The notes beneath the pieces are model-generated. The model did not search any database and had not been told where the DNA came from. It saw nothing but the letters and a program-made list of their open reading frames with translations. The translations under genes and the position numbers were made by a program. A stretch of 64,000 bases of DNA, from NCBI RefSeq assembly GCF_002954585.1, contig NZ_MSCI01000002.1, positions 1,032,089-1,096,088 on the forward strand. The letters are read 5' to 3'. Source of the DNA: Vibrio chagasii (GTDB lineage: Bacteria; Pseudomonadota; Gammaproteobacteria; Enterobacterales; Vibrionaceae). Below are positions 10,670 through 22,300 of this stretch, piece after piece (positions within the stretch are counted from its first letter, which is position 1; each line of letters starts with the position of its first letter).

Positions 10670-11900
10670 GACATACCTCGCCATTAACAATGCGTTTATG
10701 CAGGTGAGGTACGCCAACTTGATAGCTTAAGTCGGCAGGGTGGTCGATATTCCAAATAGCCAAATCAGCGGCGTAACCCACTTCAATTTTTCCTCTGTTT
10801 TGCGACTCGCCAATGGCGGCGGCAGCATGGCAAGTCACCCCACGTAATGCTTCTTCTGGGGTTGTGCCGAACAGGGTGCAGCTCATGTTCATCATCAGTG
10901 CTAAATCAGCAAAAGGAGAAGTGCCGGGATTTAAGTCGGTCGCGATTGCCATTGGAATATTGTGTTCACGAAGTAGGGCGATAGGCGGCTGTTGAGTCTC
11001 TTTCAAGAAGTAGAAAGCACCCGGTAATAAGGTGGCGACGGTGCCTGATTCCGCCAGCGCTTTTACCCCTGCTTCATCTAAGTACTCAACATGATCAACA
11101 GAGAGAGCACCGTATTTAGCCGCTAGCGCACTGCCGCCCATATTAGAAAGCTGTTCTGTGTGACCTTTGATCGCTAGCCCATGTTCTTTAGCTGCCGCAA
11201 ATACACGCTCGGTTTGTTCTAGGTTGAAGCCGATCGATTCGCAGAATACGTCGACCGCGTCAGCTAGTCCTTGCTCTGCGGCTTTAGGGATGATCTCTTG
11301 GCATACCAGATCAACGTAACGATCGGGCTGTTCTTTATATTCTGGTGGTACAGCATGTGCTGCAAGGAGTGTGGTGGTGATTTTAATACGACGGTGGTTT
11401 TCTAAGGCTTTAGCAGCACGTAACATCTTAAGTTCGTCATCAAGCGTTAAGCCGTAGCCAGATTTTACTTCAATGCTGGTGACGCCACTTCTCAGCAGGC
11501 CGTCTAATCTAGGCAGCGCCATCTCAACCAGTTCAGCTTCTTGTGCAGCTCGTGTCGCCGTTACCGTCGCTAAAATACCACCGCCTTGTTTTGCGATGTC
11601 GGTGTAGGACACCCCATTTAGACGCTGCTCAAATTCATTAGCACGATTACCTGCAAACACCAGATGTGTGTGGCAATCAATCAAACCTGGGGTAACGAGC
11701 TTGTTTTTGCAGTCATAGATGATGTGATCAACAGAGCGGCTAGCACTCGCGGTGTCACAATGAAGTGACTCATCGCTTGAGTGAGACAGGGATACGATCT
11801 TACCGTTTTCGATAACGATATCTTGCGGGGAAGAAGGTTGGTAACCGTCGGCTCCCGAGCTCATCCAGACCACTCGCGCATTTTTGAGGATCAAATTCAT
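10656..11900 (-). CDS. hutI: Imidazolonepropionase
   Basis: Hydrolyses 4-imidazolone-5-propionate to N-formimino-glutamate, third step of histidine degradation. A metal-dependent amidohydrolase of about 414 residues: the [11 protein letters not shown] motif carries two metal-binding histidines, [11 protein letters not shown] and HVEYLDEAG follow, and the conserved catalytic region [10 protein letters not shown] is near residue 330. The ATG at 11900 is used, with AGG five bases upstream; a GTG two codons earlier is less likely. It is the first gene of the hut operon, 113 bases after hutC, with a recognisable promoter and operator in between. Confidence 0.96.
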   Translation of the reverse strand: MNLILKNARVVWMSSGADGYQPSSPQDIVIENGKIVSLSHSSDESLHCDTASASRSVDHIIYDCKNKLVTPGLIDCHTHLVFAGNRANEFEQRLNGVSYTDIAKQGGGILATVTATRAAQEAELVEMALPRLDGLLRSGVTSIEVKSGYGLTLDDELKMLRAAKALENHRRIKITTTLLAAHAVPPEYKEQPDRYVDLVCQEIIPKAAEQGLADAVDVFCESIGFNLEQTERVFAAAKEHGLAIKGHTEQLSNMGGSALAAKYGALSVDHVEYLDEAGVKALAESGTVATLLPGAFYFLKETQQPPIALLREHNIPMAIATDLNPGTSPFADLALMMNMSCTLFGTTPEEALRGVTCHAAAAIGESQNRGKIEVGYAADLAIWNIDHPADLSYQVGVPHLHKRIVNGEVCHDSI

Positions 11901-11929
11901 AATCACCTAGATCTTTGCTAAACAGTAAA

Positions 11930-11970
11930 TGTATATACAAATAAATAGGCTAAATACTGACCCGAATCAA
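11930..11970 (-). promoter_or_regulatory. Promoter and HutC-type operator of the hutIGUH operon
   Basis: On the minus strand TTGATT (plus 11965-11970) and TATTTA (plus 11942-11947) are 17 bases apart, a good sigma-70 pair. Immediately downstream, over the expected transcription start, is the perfect palindrome TGTATATACA (11930-11939), which fits the core of known HutC operators. HutC would block initiation and urocanate would relieve it; that mechanism is taken from other proteobacterial hut systems. Confidence 0.7.
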
Positions 11971-12013
11971 GTTGATGTTGCAAAAATGTGATCGGCGATC
12001 AGGATGATATTCT

Positions 12014-12727
12014 TTAATCTAAAACTATCTTAGAGCTTAATTTGTACTTAGAGCCTGGGTGGTAGAGCAATGCAAAGCTGATAAGGCGCTCCTTGCTCCA
12101 TGTTCTTCTATTAAGAAGCAAGCAAGGTTCTGATTCCGTTAGCTTTAGTGCTTGGCGGATGTTGGAGTCTGGAATGATGGCTTCGACCGTGTGTTCAATC
12201 GCACTCAGAGGGCAACTTTTGGAAAGGTATTCATTCGGTGTTGAGGTTGAAAAGTCTTGCTCTAAGTATTGGGGAGCCGCTTGTGAGTTTACCCAGCGAG
12301 CTTCTAGCTGTATCGGTGTGTTATCGGCAAAGTGGATGATTTCACTATAAAAGACGTCCGCATTGATCATCACACCTAACCGTGTAGCGGTGCTTTCATC
12401 AGCCTTGATGCTATCGTGCTTGATCACTTGGCTTGTGTACGTTTGGCCACGGTCTTTGATCTCTTGCGCGATGTTGTTGATATCAAGTAGGGGAGATTGT
12501 GCTTTTTCCTGTGGTTCACACACAAAAGTGCCCAGTCTTGGTTTTCGAATGAGCTTGCCTTCAGACACAAGATCTCGGATGGCTTTATTCACCGTCATTC
12601 TACTCACGTTGAACTGCTCTGTGAGTTCAAGCTCTGTGGTGATTTGATATCCAACTGGCCAATGACCATTGCTGATCTTATCGTCTATGAACTGTTTTAT
12701 TTGCAGGTAGAGCGGCGCTTTCGACAT
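12014..12727 (-). CDS. hutC: GntR-family histidine utilisation repressor HutC
   Basis: 237 residues: an N-terminal GntR winged helix-turn-helix (residues about 5-70, including FNVSRMTVNKAIRDL) and a C-terminal UTRA-type ligand domain (about 90-232). The family represses hut genes and is released by urocanate. It lies just upstream of hutI on the same strand. The start ATG has AAGG seven bases upstream. A near-copy of the hut operator lies 14 bases before its start, suggesting autoregulation. Confidence 0.93.
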   Translation of the reverse strand: MSKAPLYLQIKQFIDDKISNGHWPVGYQITTELELTEQFNVSRMTVNKAIRDLVSEGKLIRKPRLGTFVCEPQEKAQSPLLDINNIAQEIKDRGQTYTSQVIKHDSIKADESTATRLGVMINADVFYSEIIHFADNTPIQLEARWVNSQAAPQYLEQDFSTSTPNEYLSKSCPLSAIEHTVEAIIPDSNIRQALKLTESEPCLLLNRRTWSKERLISFALLYHPGSKYKLSSKIVLD

Positions 12728-12740
12728 AATGAAACCTTAT

Positions 12741-12752
12741 TTGACTATACAA
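12741..12752 (-). promoter_or_regulatory. Probable second HutC operator, upstream of hutC
   Basis: TTGACTATACAA matches TTGTATATACAA at 10 of 12 positions and sits directly before hutC, as expected for autoregulation. Confidence 0.55.
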
Positions 12753-12904
12753 ATAGAGTAACGGATTTTTTCATGATTTCAACATTTCCTCAGAGGATGT
12801 GAGCTTGTTCAACATAGATAACGCAAATGTCTTGATTCTGTGGGGCAAGTGTCGCAAATTGTCAACACGCCCTAGTTAATCAAATAATTACAAAGAGAAA
12901 GGAT

Positions 12905-13648
12905 ATGTTTAAGAAATTAAAGGCCTCGCTAGGCATAGGTGCAGCTAAGGTCGATACCGTCTTAGATAATATTGACGTTTTCCAAGGTGGCGAGTTGTCT
13001 GGTAACGTTCACATCATTGGTGGCGATGTTGAGCAACAAATCGACATGATTAACTTGGTTCTCAACACAGAAGTTAAAGTGGAAACAGAAGATAGCACCA
13101 GCTACGAAACCTTTTCACTTGGCCGCATTCAAGCTGTAGAGCCGTTTGTGATTCAACCCGACGAAACTAAGTTGGTGCCATTCCGTCTTAAGCTGAATGA
13201 TGAAACGCCCGTGACTGCGTTGAACGCAAAAATGAATCAGTGCCATGTTTGGGTAGAAACCAACCTAGATATCGGCTTCGCGATTGACCCTAAAGACCGT
13301 GATTTCATCTCTGTTCACCCATTACCAGCAGTCGCGAAAATCATTCAAGGTGTTGAAGCTTCAGGCATGGCAATGGTTAAAGCCGACGTAGAGAAGGGCT
13401 ACTTGAAAGGGAATACCTTCGCTTCACGTTCGGGCTGTTACCAAGAGATTGAATTTCGTAGCGGCGGCTTCATGAATAACAAAGAAATCGAGCTGTCATT
13501 CATCGTAGATGGTTCTATGGTTCATTGCTTGGCAGAAATTGACCGCTCACTGAGCTTACGTGGTGACCAATACATCTCATTTACTCTGCCTGCTAACGCG
13601 GCTGACTCGGACATCCGCAATGCAGTTTCAAGAATCATGAGTGCGTAG
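12905..13648 (+). CDS. Spo0M-like sporulation-control family protein (arrestin-like fold)
   Basis: 247 residues with no signal peptide. The opening (MFKKLKASLGIGAAKVDT), the segment with VFQGGELSGNVHIIGGDVEQ and the HPLPAVAKIIQGVEASG block are typical of the SpoOM family (PF07070), which despite its name is common in non-sporulating gammaproteobacteria. In Bacillus Spo0M modulates a developmental phosphorelay and interacts with the cell-division and cytoskeletal machinery; its role in vibrios is unknown. The start has AAAGGAT upstream, and a strong terminator follows, so it is a single-gene unit divergent from hutC. Confidence 0.85.
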   Translation: MFKKLKASLGIGAAKVDTVLDNIDVFQGGELSGNVHIIGGDVEQQIDMINLVLNTEVKVETEDSTSYETFSLGRIQAVEPFVIQPDETKLVPFRLKLNDETPVTALNAKMNQCHVWVETNLDIGFAIDPKDRDFISVHPLPAVAKIIQGVEASGMAMVKADVEKGYLKGNTFASRSGCYQEIEFRSGGFMNNKEIELSFIVDGSMVHCLAEIDRSLSLRGDQYISFTLPANAADSDIRNAVSRIMSA

Positions 13649-13684
13649 TTGCTCTATCTACTGATAATGACATCATAATTCTAA

Positions 13685-13711
13685 GGCCGAACTTTACTGT
13701 TCGGCTTTTTT
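13685..13711 (+). terminator. Rho-independent terminator after the Spo0M-like gene
   Basis: Stem GCCGAAC / GTTCGGC with a TTTACT loop followed by six T. Confidence 0.9.
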
Positions 13712-14093
13712 GATTTCATCATCTTCAATTGAATTAGATTCACCACTGATGCCTATAAGCCAATTGAAAGGCCACATCGGTCGAGTTGTCCATATTGAAG
13801 ATATTCTCAATGATGGATACCCTCTACTGGCGAGCGTTGCATCACATAGCTGTAGCCAAACATTATTTCAATGTTTGTTTGTTAAAGTTGGTTGTCACCA
13901 TATTTAGCACCTTTGTACCATTTAGTCTTTATGTGCAATTCGCGACTGACGATGAATGTTTTTTGCTAACTCTAATCATAAATAAGCTAGAGTTAATAGT
14001 GTTATAAATAAAGAATAAGGTTTCATTGCTGATTAAAGCAAAGCGTGTAGCATGTTCGATATTTTCCTCCCCTATTACAGAAGGTATGTTCTT
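13712..14093. other. Intergenic region before the second protease gene
   Basis: About 380 bases with no convincing gene. Short open frames here have no start signals or recognisable products. The last part (13970-14090) is AT-rich and presumably carries the promoter for the protease gene; I cannot assign -35 and -10 boxes with confidence. Confidence 0.4.
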
Positions 14094-15512
14094 ATGAGAT
14101 TCTCTTCGACACACTTTAAGGCTTGCTTCTCAGCGCTATTATTTGCTGTTTGCTCACACTCAGTGTTCGCTAACGGTGACCTGAAAATTAATGACGGTGA
14201 GCGTATAGAAGCAGGGGAGTACCCATACTTTTCAGCTTTAACCTATGATCACATCGTTCAAGACTGGCCATCAGTAGTTAACTGTGGCGGTGTCATTATT
14301 GCAGGCCGATATTTTTTGTCTGCAACCCATTGCTTTGCAGAAGGTGATGATCCAAACCCATGGTGGGATGGAAAGGCGCCAGGACATCAATTCCCCAAAT
14401 ATCTTGGTTATCTTGTAAATGCAAATATAGTTGTTGGTTTGGAAAAGATTGTTTCTGATAATCAAAAGCCTGAAATATTTAATCAGAAACTGATTATTTC
14501 GGGAGCAATCAGTCAATGGGGAGACAAAGACTGGATGTATAATAAAGATATCATCGTCCTTGATTTAGAAAAGTACATTAAAAAAGACTTGTTGCTCGAT
14601 AAAGCCGTTTACCTAGGAAACTATGAGACTATGACTCTCAAACAATCTGCCCGAATTATGGGGTTCGGCAGTACTCGTTGTTTGGGGGGAGACTGTGGCT
14701 TACCTCAAGGCGACACTGACTATTTGTTACAAACGACTGTTTCTTTAGAGAAAGATTGTGGGCTTACATCTAATCAAATCCCGACAGATTTTGCATGGTG
14801 GCCGCAAAGTATGGACGAATTGGTCTGCTCAACAAGTAACAAGTTTAGTATTGTTGATAATGATGTGGGCTACAGTAATGCAAACCATGGTGACTCCGGT
14901 GGCCCTATAGTGGTCGAACAAAATGGAATTGATTTAACATATGGAGTTACGCATTCGGGGACAATCCCAGCTGGGAATCTTGAATCTAGTACCAATAGAG
15001 TTGTTCTGTACCAAGCGTTCACTAAAAACGTTAATGACCAGATGGCTAAATTTTTTGATTCTTGGAACGGGCCTACCCTAATCAAAGTCAGTGAGATTGG
15101 TAAAGTAACTACCTTTGCTGTTCAAAATTTAACCTCTAACCCTGTGCATCTTTTGGATGATAGTAGTGTGTATAGCAGTGACAATATCACTGTGTATCCA
15201 AGTTCAGATTGTAACAGAGAGGTAGCCCCTTTTGAGCGCTGTGAACTAACCTTTACTCTTGATAAAGATCAAGATGGTCTTATTGAACTAAAAACTCTAA
15301 AAAATACGCTGACTATTGCTGTAAAATATGAACCTGCAAGCTCGTCGAATGAGAATCTTAAGCCCCTTAATCCAATAGAGGGCAGTGAGGTTGGTGGTGG
15401 TGAAGCGAGTGGCAATGGTAGTGGAGGTGGTTTAAGCGTTTATGTCTTGTTTTTCCTCCTTATGACCTATTTTCTTCGCTCTTCATTTGCTAAATTGGAA
15501 GACAGAAAATGA
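14094..15512 (+). CDS. Atypical secreted trypsin-fold protease with GlyGly-CTERM-like tail
   Basis: 472 residues from the ATG at 14094, where a clear signal peptide begins (cleavage probably after VFA, residue about 26); an in-frame ATG at 14052 would put 14 residues before it. AAGG lies nine bases upstream. The triad is present: His79 (SATHC), Asp152 (NKDIIVLD), Ser268 (GDSGGP). Unlike the protease at 3658, the residue six before the Ser is Asn262 instead of Asp and the usual pocket cysteine four before the Ser is Asn264, so trypsin specificity is not expected. The mature N-terminus lacks a clear IVGG-type activation sequence. The tail (GSGGGLSVYVLFFLLMTYFLR, written here as GSGGG plus a hydrophobic segment and basic end) looks like a GlyGly-CTERM sorting signal. 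It would be exported and processed by rhombosortase. Confidence 0.85.
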   Translation: MRFSSTHFKACFSALLFAVCSHSVFANGDLKINDGERIEAGEYPYFSALTYDHIVQDWPSVVNCGGVIIAGRYFLSATHCFAEGDDPNPWWDGKAPGHQFPKYLGYLVNANIVVGLEKIVSDNQKPEIFNQKLIISGAISQWGDKDWMYNKDIIVLDLEKYIKKDLLLDKAVYLGNYETMTLKQSARIMGFGSTRCLGGDCGLPQGDTDYLLQTTVSLEKDCGLTSNQIPTDFAWWPQSMDELVCSTSNKFSIVDNDVGYSNANHGDSGGPIVVEQNGIDLTYGVTHSGTIPAGNLESSTNRVVLYQAFTKNVNDQMAKFFDSWNGPTLIKVSEIGKVTTFAVQNLTSNPVHLLDDSSVYSSDNITVYPSSDCNREVAPFERCELTFTLDKDQDGLIELKTLKNTLTIAVKYEPASSSNENLKPLNPIEGSEVGGGEASGNGSGGGLSVYVLFFLLMTYFLRSSFAKLEDRK

Positions 15513-15564
15513 TACAGTACCTGAACAGTCAACATAGGGTTCAGTAGATTAGTTCAAAATATAT

Positions 15565-15598
15565 GGGGCTCAGTCGAGCATGAGTCCCACAATTTTCT
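15565..15598 (+). terminator. Possible terminator after the atypical protease gene
   Basis: Stem GGGGCTCA / TGAGTCCC (one G-T wobble) with an 8-nt loop, followed by a pyrimidine-rich stretch with TTTTCTTCTT. Confidence 0.5.
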
Positions 15599-16383
15599 TC
15601 TTACTTATTACGCTATCCACTTCTGAATTGTTCTTCTTCCCGATACGCTGCCTTATCTTGCGTTTACGATTTCAGCGGCTCCGTCTTTATGCTGGATAAT
15701 ACATGTCTTGTTTGTAGTGAAACACTAGCAGATAAGTTGATATGTGCTTTTGCTTTCAAGCTTTATTCCAATTTATCGTTATTCTTTACATCGATACAGA
15801 GCTCCTTCAAATATAGAGCCGTAGAGACTATCTGATGGTGTTTTTCATTCCGCTATTGTCCTATGCTTTAGAGTCGTTACTGATTTATTTTCCCATCTTA
15901 CTACAGTTCTAAATATCATAAAATTTCAGATCGCATGAGTTGAAAAGGTTCAACTGATTTAGGAAAAAACGCCTATTTATATAGATTTTTTCCAAGCCTT
16001 ATTCATTTGAAATGATAATTAGCAAGGCATTACGCTTGTAAATAATTATTGTATTTATGTCTGAATAACTATCATATTTTTCATTCCTTATTGGGGGAAG
16101 CCTGCATACATAAATTTTTAAAATTCGCGCAGTACTTTGTAACTTCTCTTACTTTGACTATATTGGGGAATGCAGATTTTTATGGTTTTTTTTGTACCAA
16201 GTACAACCTAAATTTTGATTAAACCTTATGTATTATTTTCGTTTAAATTTACATTATTTTAATTATTTTTCTTTTATCCTTCATTTTTGGCGGTTGAAAT
16301 TAAATATACTCAAAATTTATTGATTGATTACCAATGGTTTGTTAGTTATATAAATCAAATTGCATTTTATAAATTAAGCCATT
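15599..16383. other. AT-rich 0.8-kb non-coding region upstream of the toxin gene
   Basis: No open frame with a plausible start or product. From about 15950 to the toxin start it becomes very AT-rich, with long runs of A and T, the kind of sequence bound by H-NS in horizontally acquired loci. It should contain the toxin promoter, but many overlapping AT hexamers make a specific call unsafe. There is no strong Shine-Dalgarno site before 16384. Confidence 0.5.
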
Positions 16384-19300
16384 ATGAGAAAAAAACTATT
16401 AACGACAGCATTGGCGTCGGCCTTTATTAGTCCTTACTCGCTATCTAGCGAAGAGGTGAATGATATCCACATTTCAAATTCAGTTTATTCTTCATCGACT
16501 TTTGCAGAAAGGCAGTATCAAGTGGGATTTAACGCCTTTCTAAGTGCAATGCGTAGTACGCGTGATTCAATCTTAAACAGTCCAGCAAACAGGCGGTTGG
16601 TATCGGATATCAAATCAACGTTGAGTAAAGAAGGGCATTGGACAGTTGGGGCTCGCCAGCAGTACATCTTGTTGAAGTCGAATGTACATCAAGACTTTTA
16701 TGACGCTTACTCTTCAGCAAAACCTCCTGTTTTAACACCTCTAAATACCGAAGAGAGTGAAGGTGTTTATCAAATGTTGCGTCAACTTGACGAGTCTAGT
16801 GCTGGGTTAAATATTAACATCCAGGGCTTCAACGAACGCCCCATAGCTGAAGTATCCAAGGCTAGTTTTATCAGCAGCGCGACTTCTGCCCGTTTTATTC
16901 CGGAAACGTTTTATTCCGAGCCGGAATCGCAGTCTCTTTTTACGTCTCGAATTACCCTCAATTTTACCAAAGAGTACTTACCGCAAGTGATTAGCGCTTT
17001 CGGTCATTTGTACTCTGGTGAAGTCGCAGATGTAGTCAGGCAGGCGAAAATTATGGCGCCGGCATATTTTGGCTCATTGACGGACCAAGCTGTGTTGTAT
17101 CTTGAGGGCGCGGACATCAACAATGCTCAACGAGTCATCGACTTTTTAGCGCAACGTATCCCGGAACAAGCTTGGGTTGAACACACCCCATTGGGTATGG
17201 TTTCACTTGCTAAAGGCCGAAATTATTCTGAAAGCTCACGTTTTGCTTTCTCCAGCCACGGTGGTGCAAGAGCGGTAGTTGCGACTGATGCGATTCTTGA
17301 AAACTTATTTGGTGGTGAGAGTCTGGCGATTTTGCTACCAGAAGCGCTAAGCGCTCATGGTTATGATTCTTCTCGTATTCCTTTGCTCGACCCTGCTTTT
17401 GATTATAAATCTGAGCAAATGGACTCCATGACAGCGGCTGCTGATTTCATTCGTGATCCCCAACGATTCCTCAAAGAGCATACTCTTGATGTTACGCCTC
17501 TTATGGGTAAATACTCGCTTCATAAAGGCAAACCACTAATGCAATCAGGGACGGATGGTTACCAATTGGGGTTTGAGAATACCCAATTTTCCAGAAGTAA
17601 CAAATTGCGAGTTATCGGTGAGCCTTTACTCGACAATATGCCCTCATTCATTGATGTTGCTAAGTCTGCCAGAGTCGGCCAGGTTTTAGTGGCGGCCTCC
17701 AACAATGGAGGAACGATTGTTGTGATCGATCAAGACGCTGATCACTATCGCATATACTTCGACAAGCGTCCGCACGCCTACGCTCTGTACGATAATGTTG
17801 TTGCATTGCGAGATTTAAGTTCAGGGTATCGCGTTGGAGATGTGACCAAGTTTGATAAAGGACTCGATGTTACCTTCTTTGTTTATAATGATAAAGGTTG
17901 GCAAAGCGTCGTACAGAAGCAGTCTTTCAATAGTTTTAGTGATTTAGAGGTTCGCCGTACGGGCTCCACAACGGCGGTGCCTTTTATGCCAGTCGGTGAA
18001 AACTTAACTCAACTGTTTGAGCAAAATCGTACAAGCCTGCAGAAAGAGTTACTTGAGCTGGCAAAAAGGTTTGGTTTGTCTACGGCTCAGATTGAAGACC
18101 TACCTTACGACCCAATGGAAGCGAAAGTGTTAGAAACGCACTCAAGCTTAAAGCGGTGGAATGAGCTGAGAACTCAACTGAATAAGAAGATCTCAGCGCA
18201 GAGAAAATCGCTTGCTAGACAAAGAATTGCTGAGCTCGCCAAGTTAAAGCTACCCGGTAACTCAAATAACGCACAATCGATGAAGAAGCTATCGTTACTG
18301 CGTGCCAGCTTGTTGGAGCTAGACAACAACGCTCAGTCACTGATTACTTTGTCTGAGCAGGTCGATCAGATGTGGCTGAACCTACAGCAAAAGTCAGAGA
18401 GTGGCCTAGGGCAGCTCATTGTTACAGACAACAGCCTAAGGACTGGCAATTTTGATAAGGGCCAAATACACCAACGTTTCTTGGTAAAAGAGAGAGCAAT
18501 AAAAGATCTATCAGGCAGTAAAAAAGCCGCTTACGAGGACGGGTATAATAATTTTGAAGCGATTTGGCTTCCTGATTACGACGAGTCAATGACTCTGACG
18601 CAAAAGCAGTTATTGCTATTGGGGTCTAATGATCTCGATGCTCGGCAGCAAGGAGCGCTAATTAGGCGAATCAGCAATCAAATTACCAAAGAGAACATCA
18701 CTAAGAACTTAGATTTTACCGCTAAGTTTAATCGAGAAATGTCTCGTTTAGGTGGTCGAGTTGTCGCGAGCCTACCTCAAGGATTTGTGCTGACGCTGAT
18801 GGGTGATGGTAGTGGGCGTTGTTACCCTCTGGTACGCGCGATGTCTGTTGCGATCTCTAGGGGTACAGAGTCTATCCGAAACTTTTCTGACAAGCTGTTT
18901 ATCGGTGCTGCAAACCCACATGATGCGGAAAGCCATTTCTTGTTAGATGCACTTCGCAACCTGCACTCGAATTATGAGGCAAGAGAAAGCAGCCAAATGA
19001 TCGGCCAACTCGATATTGCGGGCATTATAGCGGCTGTAGAACGTGGTCTCTCGGATCAAGGACAAGTTTCACTAGCGGTCAATACGAGTACACATTCGGT
19101 TGGTGTTGCTGCGATCAATGATATGGGACAGAAACGTTTTTATTTCTATGATCCTAACTTTGCAGCTGTTGAATTTTCTTCGTTGAAATCTCTCAAAAAA
19201 GCGTTAGAAGCACATTTTGTGGTGCATGAGATGGCGGAATTCTATCTATCACTGGGGACCAAAGCTAACCCTGAATTCAACGTGCTAGCAATTGATACAT

Positions 19301-22300
19301 CCAAAATGTCTCTAGTAGAAATTTTACCCGGTCAGCAGGTTTTCGACCTCTCTTCTACAGAGCCGCTTAGCCCGGTGAGAGATGGAGATTCTATCGTTAC
19401 TTTGAGCGACGAGGATTCCATAGTCACTATTGATGATGATGCATCTATCATGACGATTGACGATGATGAATCCATTATCGTTTTAGAAAACTCAGAGAGT
19501 AAAGCACAACAGGATCTCGCTCTGAGAATGAATCTAACTAAAGTCAAAGCTTATGAGCATGCCAGCCTTTTATCTAATGCTGTAGAACGTGCGAGAACTC
19601 AGTATCGATTGCCAGAGGAGTGGTTACCAGTGATAGGGAGCATCGAGGAATCATCTCCCGGATATTCCGCTATCACTTTTGTTTCACCAGATGGGGCAAT
19701 GGAACAAAGGGTACAAATTCAAGGGCGAGAGTTGGTCCAAGTGAGTGAGTATCTTCATGAGCAATATGCAAACGTGAAGGCTCGCTTTGACCTTCGTACT
19801 GGCCAACGTGTTCGAACCTTTGAATTTGAAGACGTGCAAGGATTCGATGGTTTGAATGCGGGTTTTGCGGTTCAGTCGGTTATCACTTGGTTTCAAAACG
19901 AAAAAAGAGGCCAAACCTCGGGCGAGAAAACCAGTGCCTTACAGAAAGCGTTGGAGATTCACAGTTACGTTATGGCAGGACAAATCTCCCACGGCCTTCT
20001 GATGGATGCTCAGCACATGGTGAATTTATTTAAGGTTGCCGTAGCGACCGACGCTGAGCTTGTTAACGCCACAGTAAACAGTTTATCAGGTATTGCGAAT
20101 CAGGGCGTTGGATTGGTATTTGGTGCTGTGAATGTCAGTTTGAGCGCTTATGAATTGGCCCATGCGCAAAATGCTCAACAACAAGCAATTTTCGGCACTC
20201 AGCTTGGTTTCAATGCGGTCGGCACTGCCATCGGCGGGGCCGCTTTAGGCGCTGGTATTGCAGAAGCTTCTACGACTGCTTTAGTACTGGGAGAAGCTGG
20301 AGCTATCGTCGGTGGTTTAGCGGTTGGCTTTACTGCATTAGCAGAAGCATTTGGTGATATTGCGATGGATGCGCAACAAGTAGGGCACTACTTCTATCAA
20401 GTCGACAATGCTTACCGTGAAGGTGGATACCGTTATGATTCTGAGAAGAACGTTTTGTTGCCAATTCCTGGCGCGGTCATTAACCAAATTGATTTATCAA
20501 ACGGGCAATTAGAGCTTGGTAGCCAAGCCCTTTACTCTTCCAAGCACGGTAAAACCGGGTCCGGTTGGTTAAACTACTTCTTTTGGGCGGGCGATCTACC
20601 AAAAGCATTGAGAGACAAGTCTAAGGCTTTACCGCTAAGAGAGCGCCTAGGCTATGGCTCGTTCGTTGGTATCGATACCCGCAGCTCCACATTAGTGCTG
20701 CCTGCAACAGGCAAGTCGTACATCGATTATGACTATGAAATCCTACCTGGTTCGACGACTAGAAACGACGAAGGATTTAGTATTTTAAGATCGCTTGAAA
20801 CGCATCTTGATTTCGACTTCGACTTTTACGTTTTCCCATCGGAATATGTCATACGCACTATGCGAGAGCAGTTCGTTTCGCACACCGTATCCGTAAAGCT
20901 GGGAGCTATGGAGCGTGTTGTTGTCACGCCAGAGATTAAAGAGCTTGGTTTGAGAAAGCTGACTTACCATTTGAGTGCTGAATCGGGTAAACAAGAATTG
21001 ATTGTACAGCCGCACGCGAAGTTCGTGCTTTCAGAAGACTCTGCAGCATCGATCAAGTGGGTAGTTGACGCGAGAGCTATTAAGGGAGCCACACCCGAAG
21101 TGACGAATGGAGCGTTGAAAATTGGCACCGTCACCCTTGATATCTCCTCGTTGAGCGAGTCAGTTGTCGAAGTGTTTACAGACCAAGGTGAAATCTGGCA
21201 AGTGGAAGACTTAACACTGTCGTTGATCGCGACAGACGCTCAAAAAGAAGAGAGCAGCTCTCATGTGATTGAGCACCTTGAAACGTTAGCTGAAAAGCAT
21301 CAGCTTCTAGGTGATTATGTTGTTATCAATAATTATGAAGAAGCCGGAGAACCTCTTGGCACCGCTTATTACGACATTAATAATGATCGTGTGATAGTGA
21401 GCCGCGATGTTTCTGTTGAACTCTCGCAGCAAGCGCAATTGCTAACGGCAACCAGTGATGAAGCTTGGCTGTTTAATCAGCAGTATGGCTTATTATGGAA
21501 AGTTGATATTGCCACTGGCGAGATGATGGGCTTTTACACGTTATTCCAGCCGTCTAGGCCTTCTATCTCTGTCAGCTTCAATGCTTGGACGGAGGCGAAC
21601 GTTGTTCATGTTGCTGCCACGTATCATATGCCTGATCAGTCGCAAATTAAATACCTGTACCGTTTAACGGAAGGCGGGTTAATGCTGACAGATATTCATG
21701 GCAATGAGCGGTTGTACCAAGCTCTTGTTGCGCCAGTCGATTCGGATCACAGACGCTTAATCTCGGATTCCATGAGCTCGAGCGAATTTGCACAATTTGA
21801 TCTTTCGGCTTACGAGAAAATGCCAACACAATTGGCTGATACCGTTGAAGTTGCCGTTGAAAGTGAAACGCCAGTATGGAGCATTGTTGGTAAAGAAAAG
21901 GCAACAGTTGTGAGTACGTTGCCTGCTATGGAAGAGCTAAAGCTGCTGCTTGTCGATGAGGATGTCGCGTATTTCTATAGTGAGAAAGAACAATCTATTT
22001 ACCTTCAAAAAGAGGGACGAATTAAAAACGTGACTCTAAAAGAAGGTGACAAGGTTACTGCCCACGAGCATGTCTATATCGCGAGTGACAATGGCGAAAT
22101 TCATGTGTTAACGCCTGAAGGTACGAAAAGCCTGATCGCAATTAACCAGCAATGGATGGAGCAGTATCAGTACAACTGGCAAGATACGTTGGTGACCAAA
22201 TTTAACGGCACCAAACATCAGCTTATGATTTTTGGATTGTCAGATTTTGATGGTAAAGCTCTAAAAGCGTGGTATCTGCCGTCAAGTGAGCAGTTTGTTT

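Noticed and set aside
11981..12003. CRP site near the hut promoter
   Set aside because: One TGTGA half is present but the second half does not fit TCACA at the required spacing.
16384..18800. Glycosyltransferase domain of large clostridial toxins at the toxin N-terminus
   Set aside because: I see no DxD motif in a GT44-like context in residues 1-760; the similarity begins only at the protease-like and pore regions.
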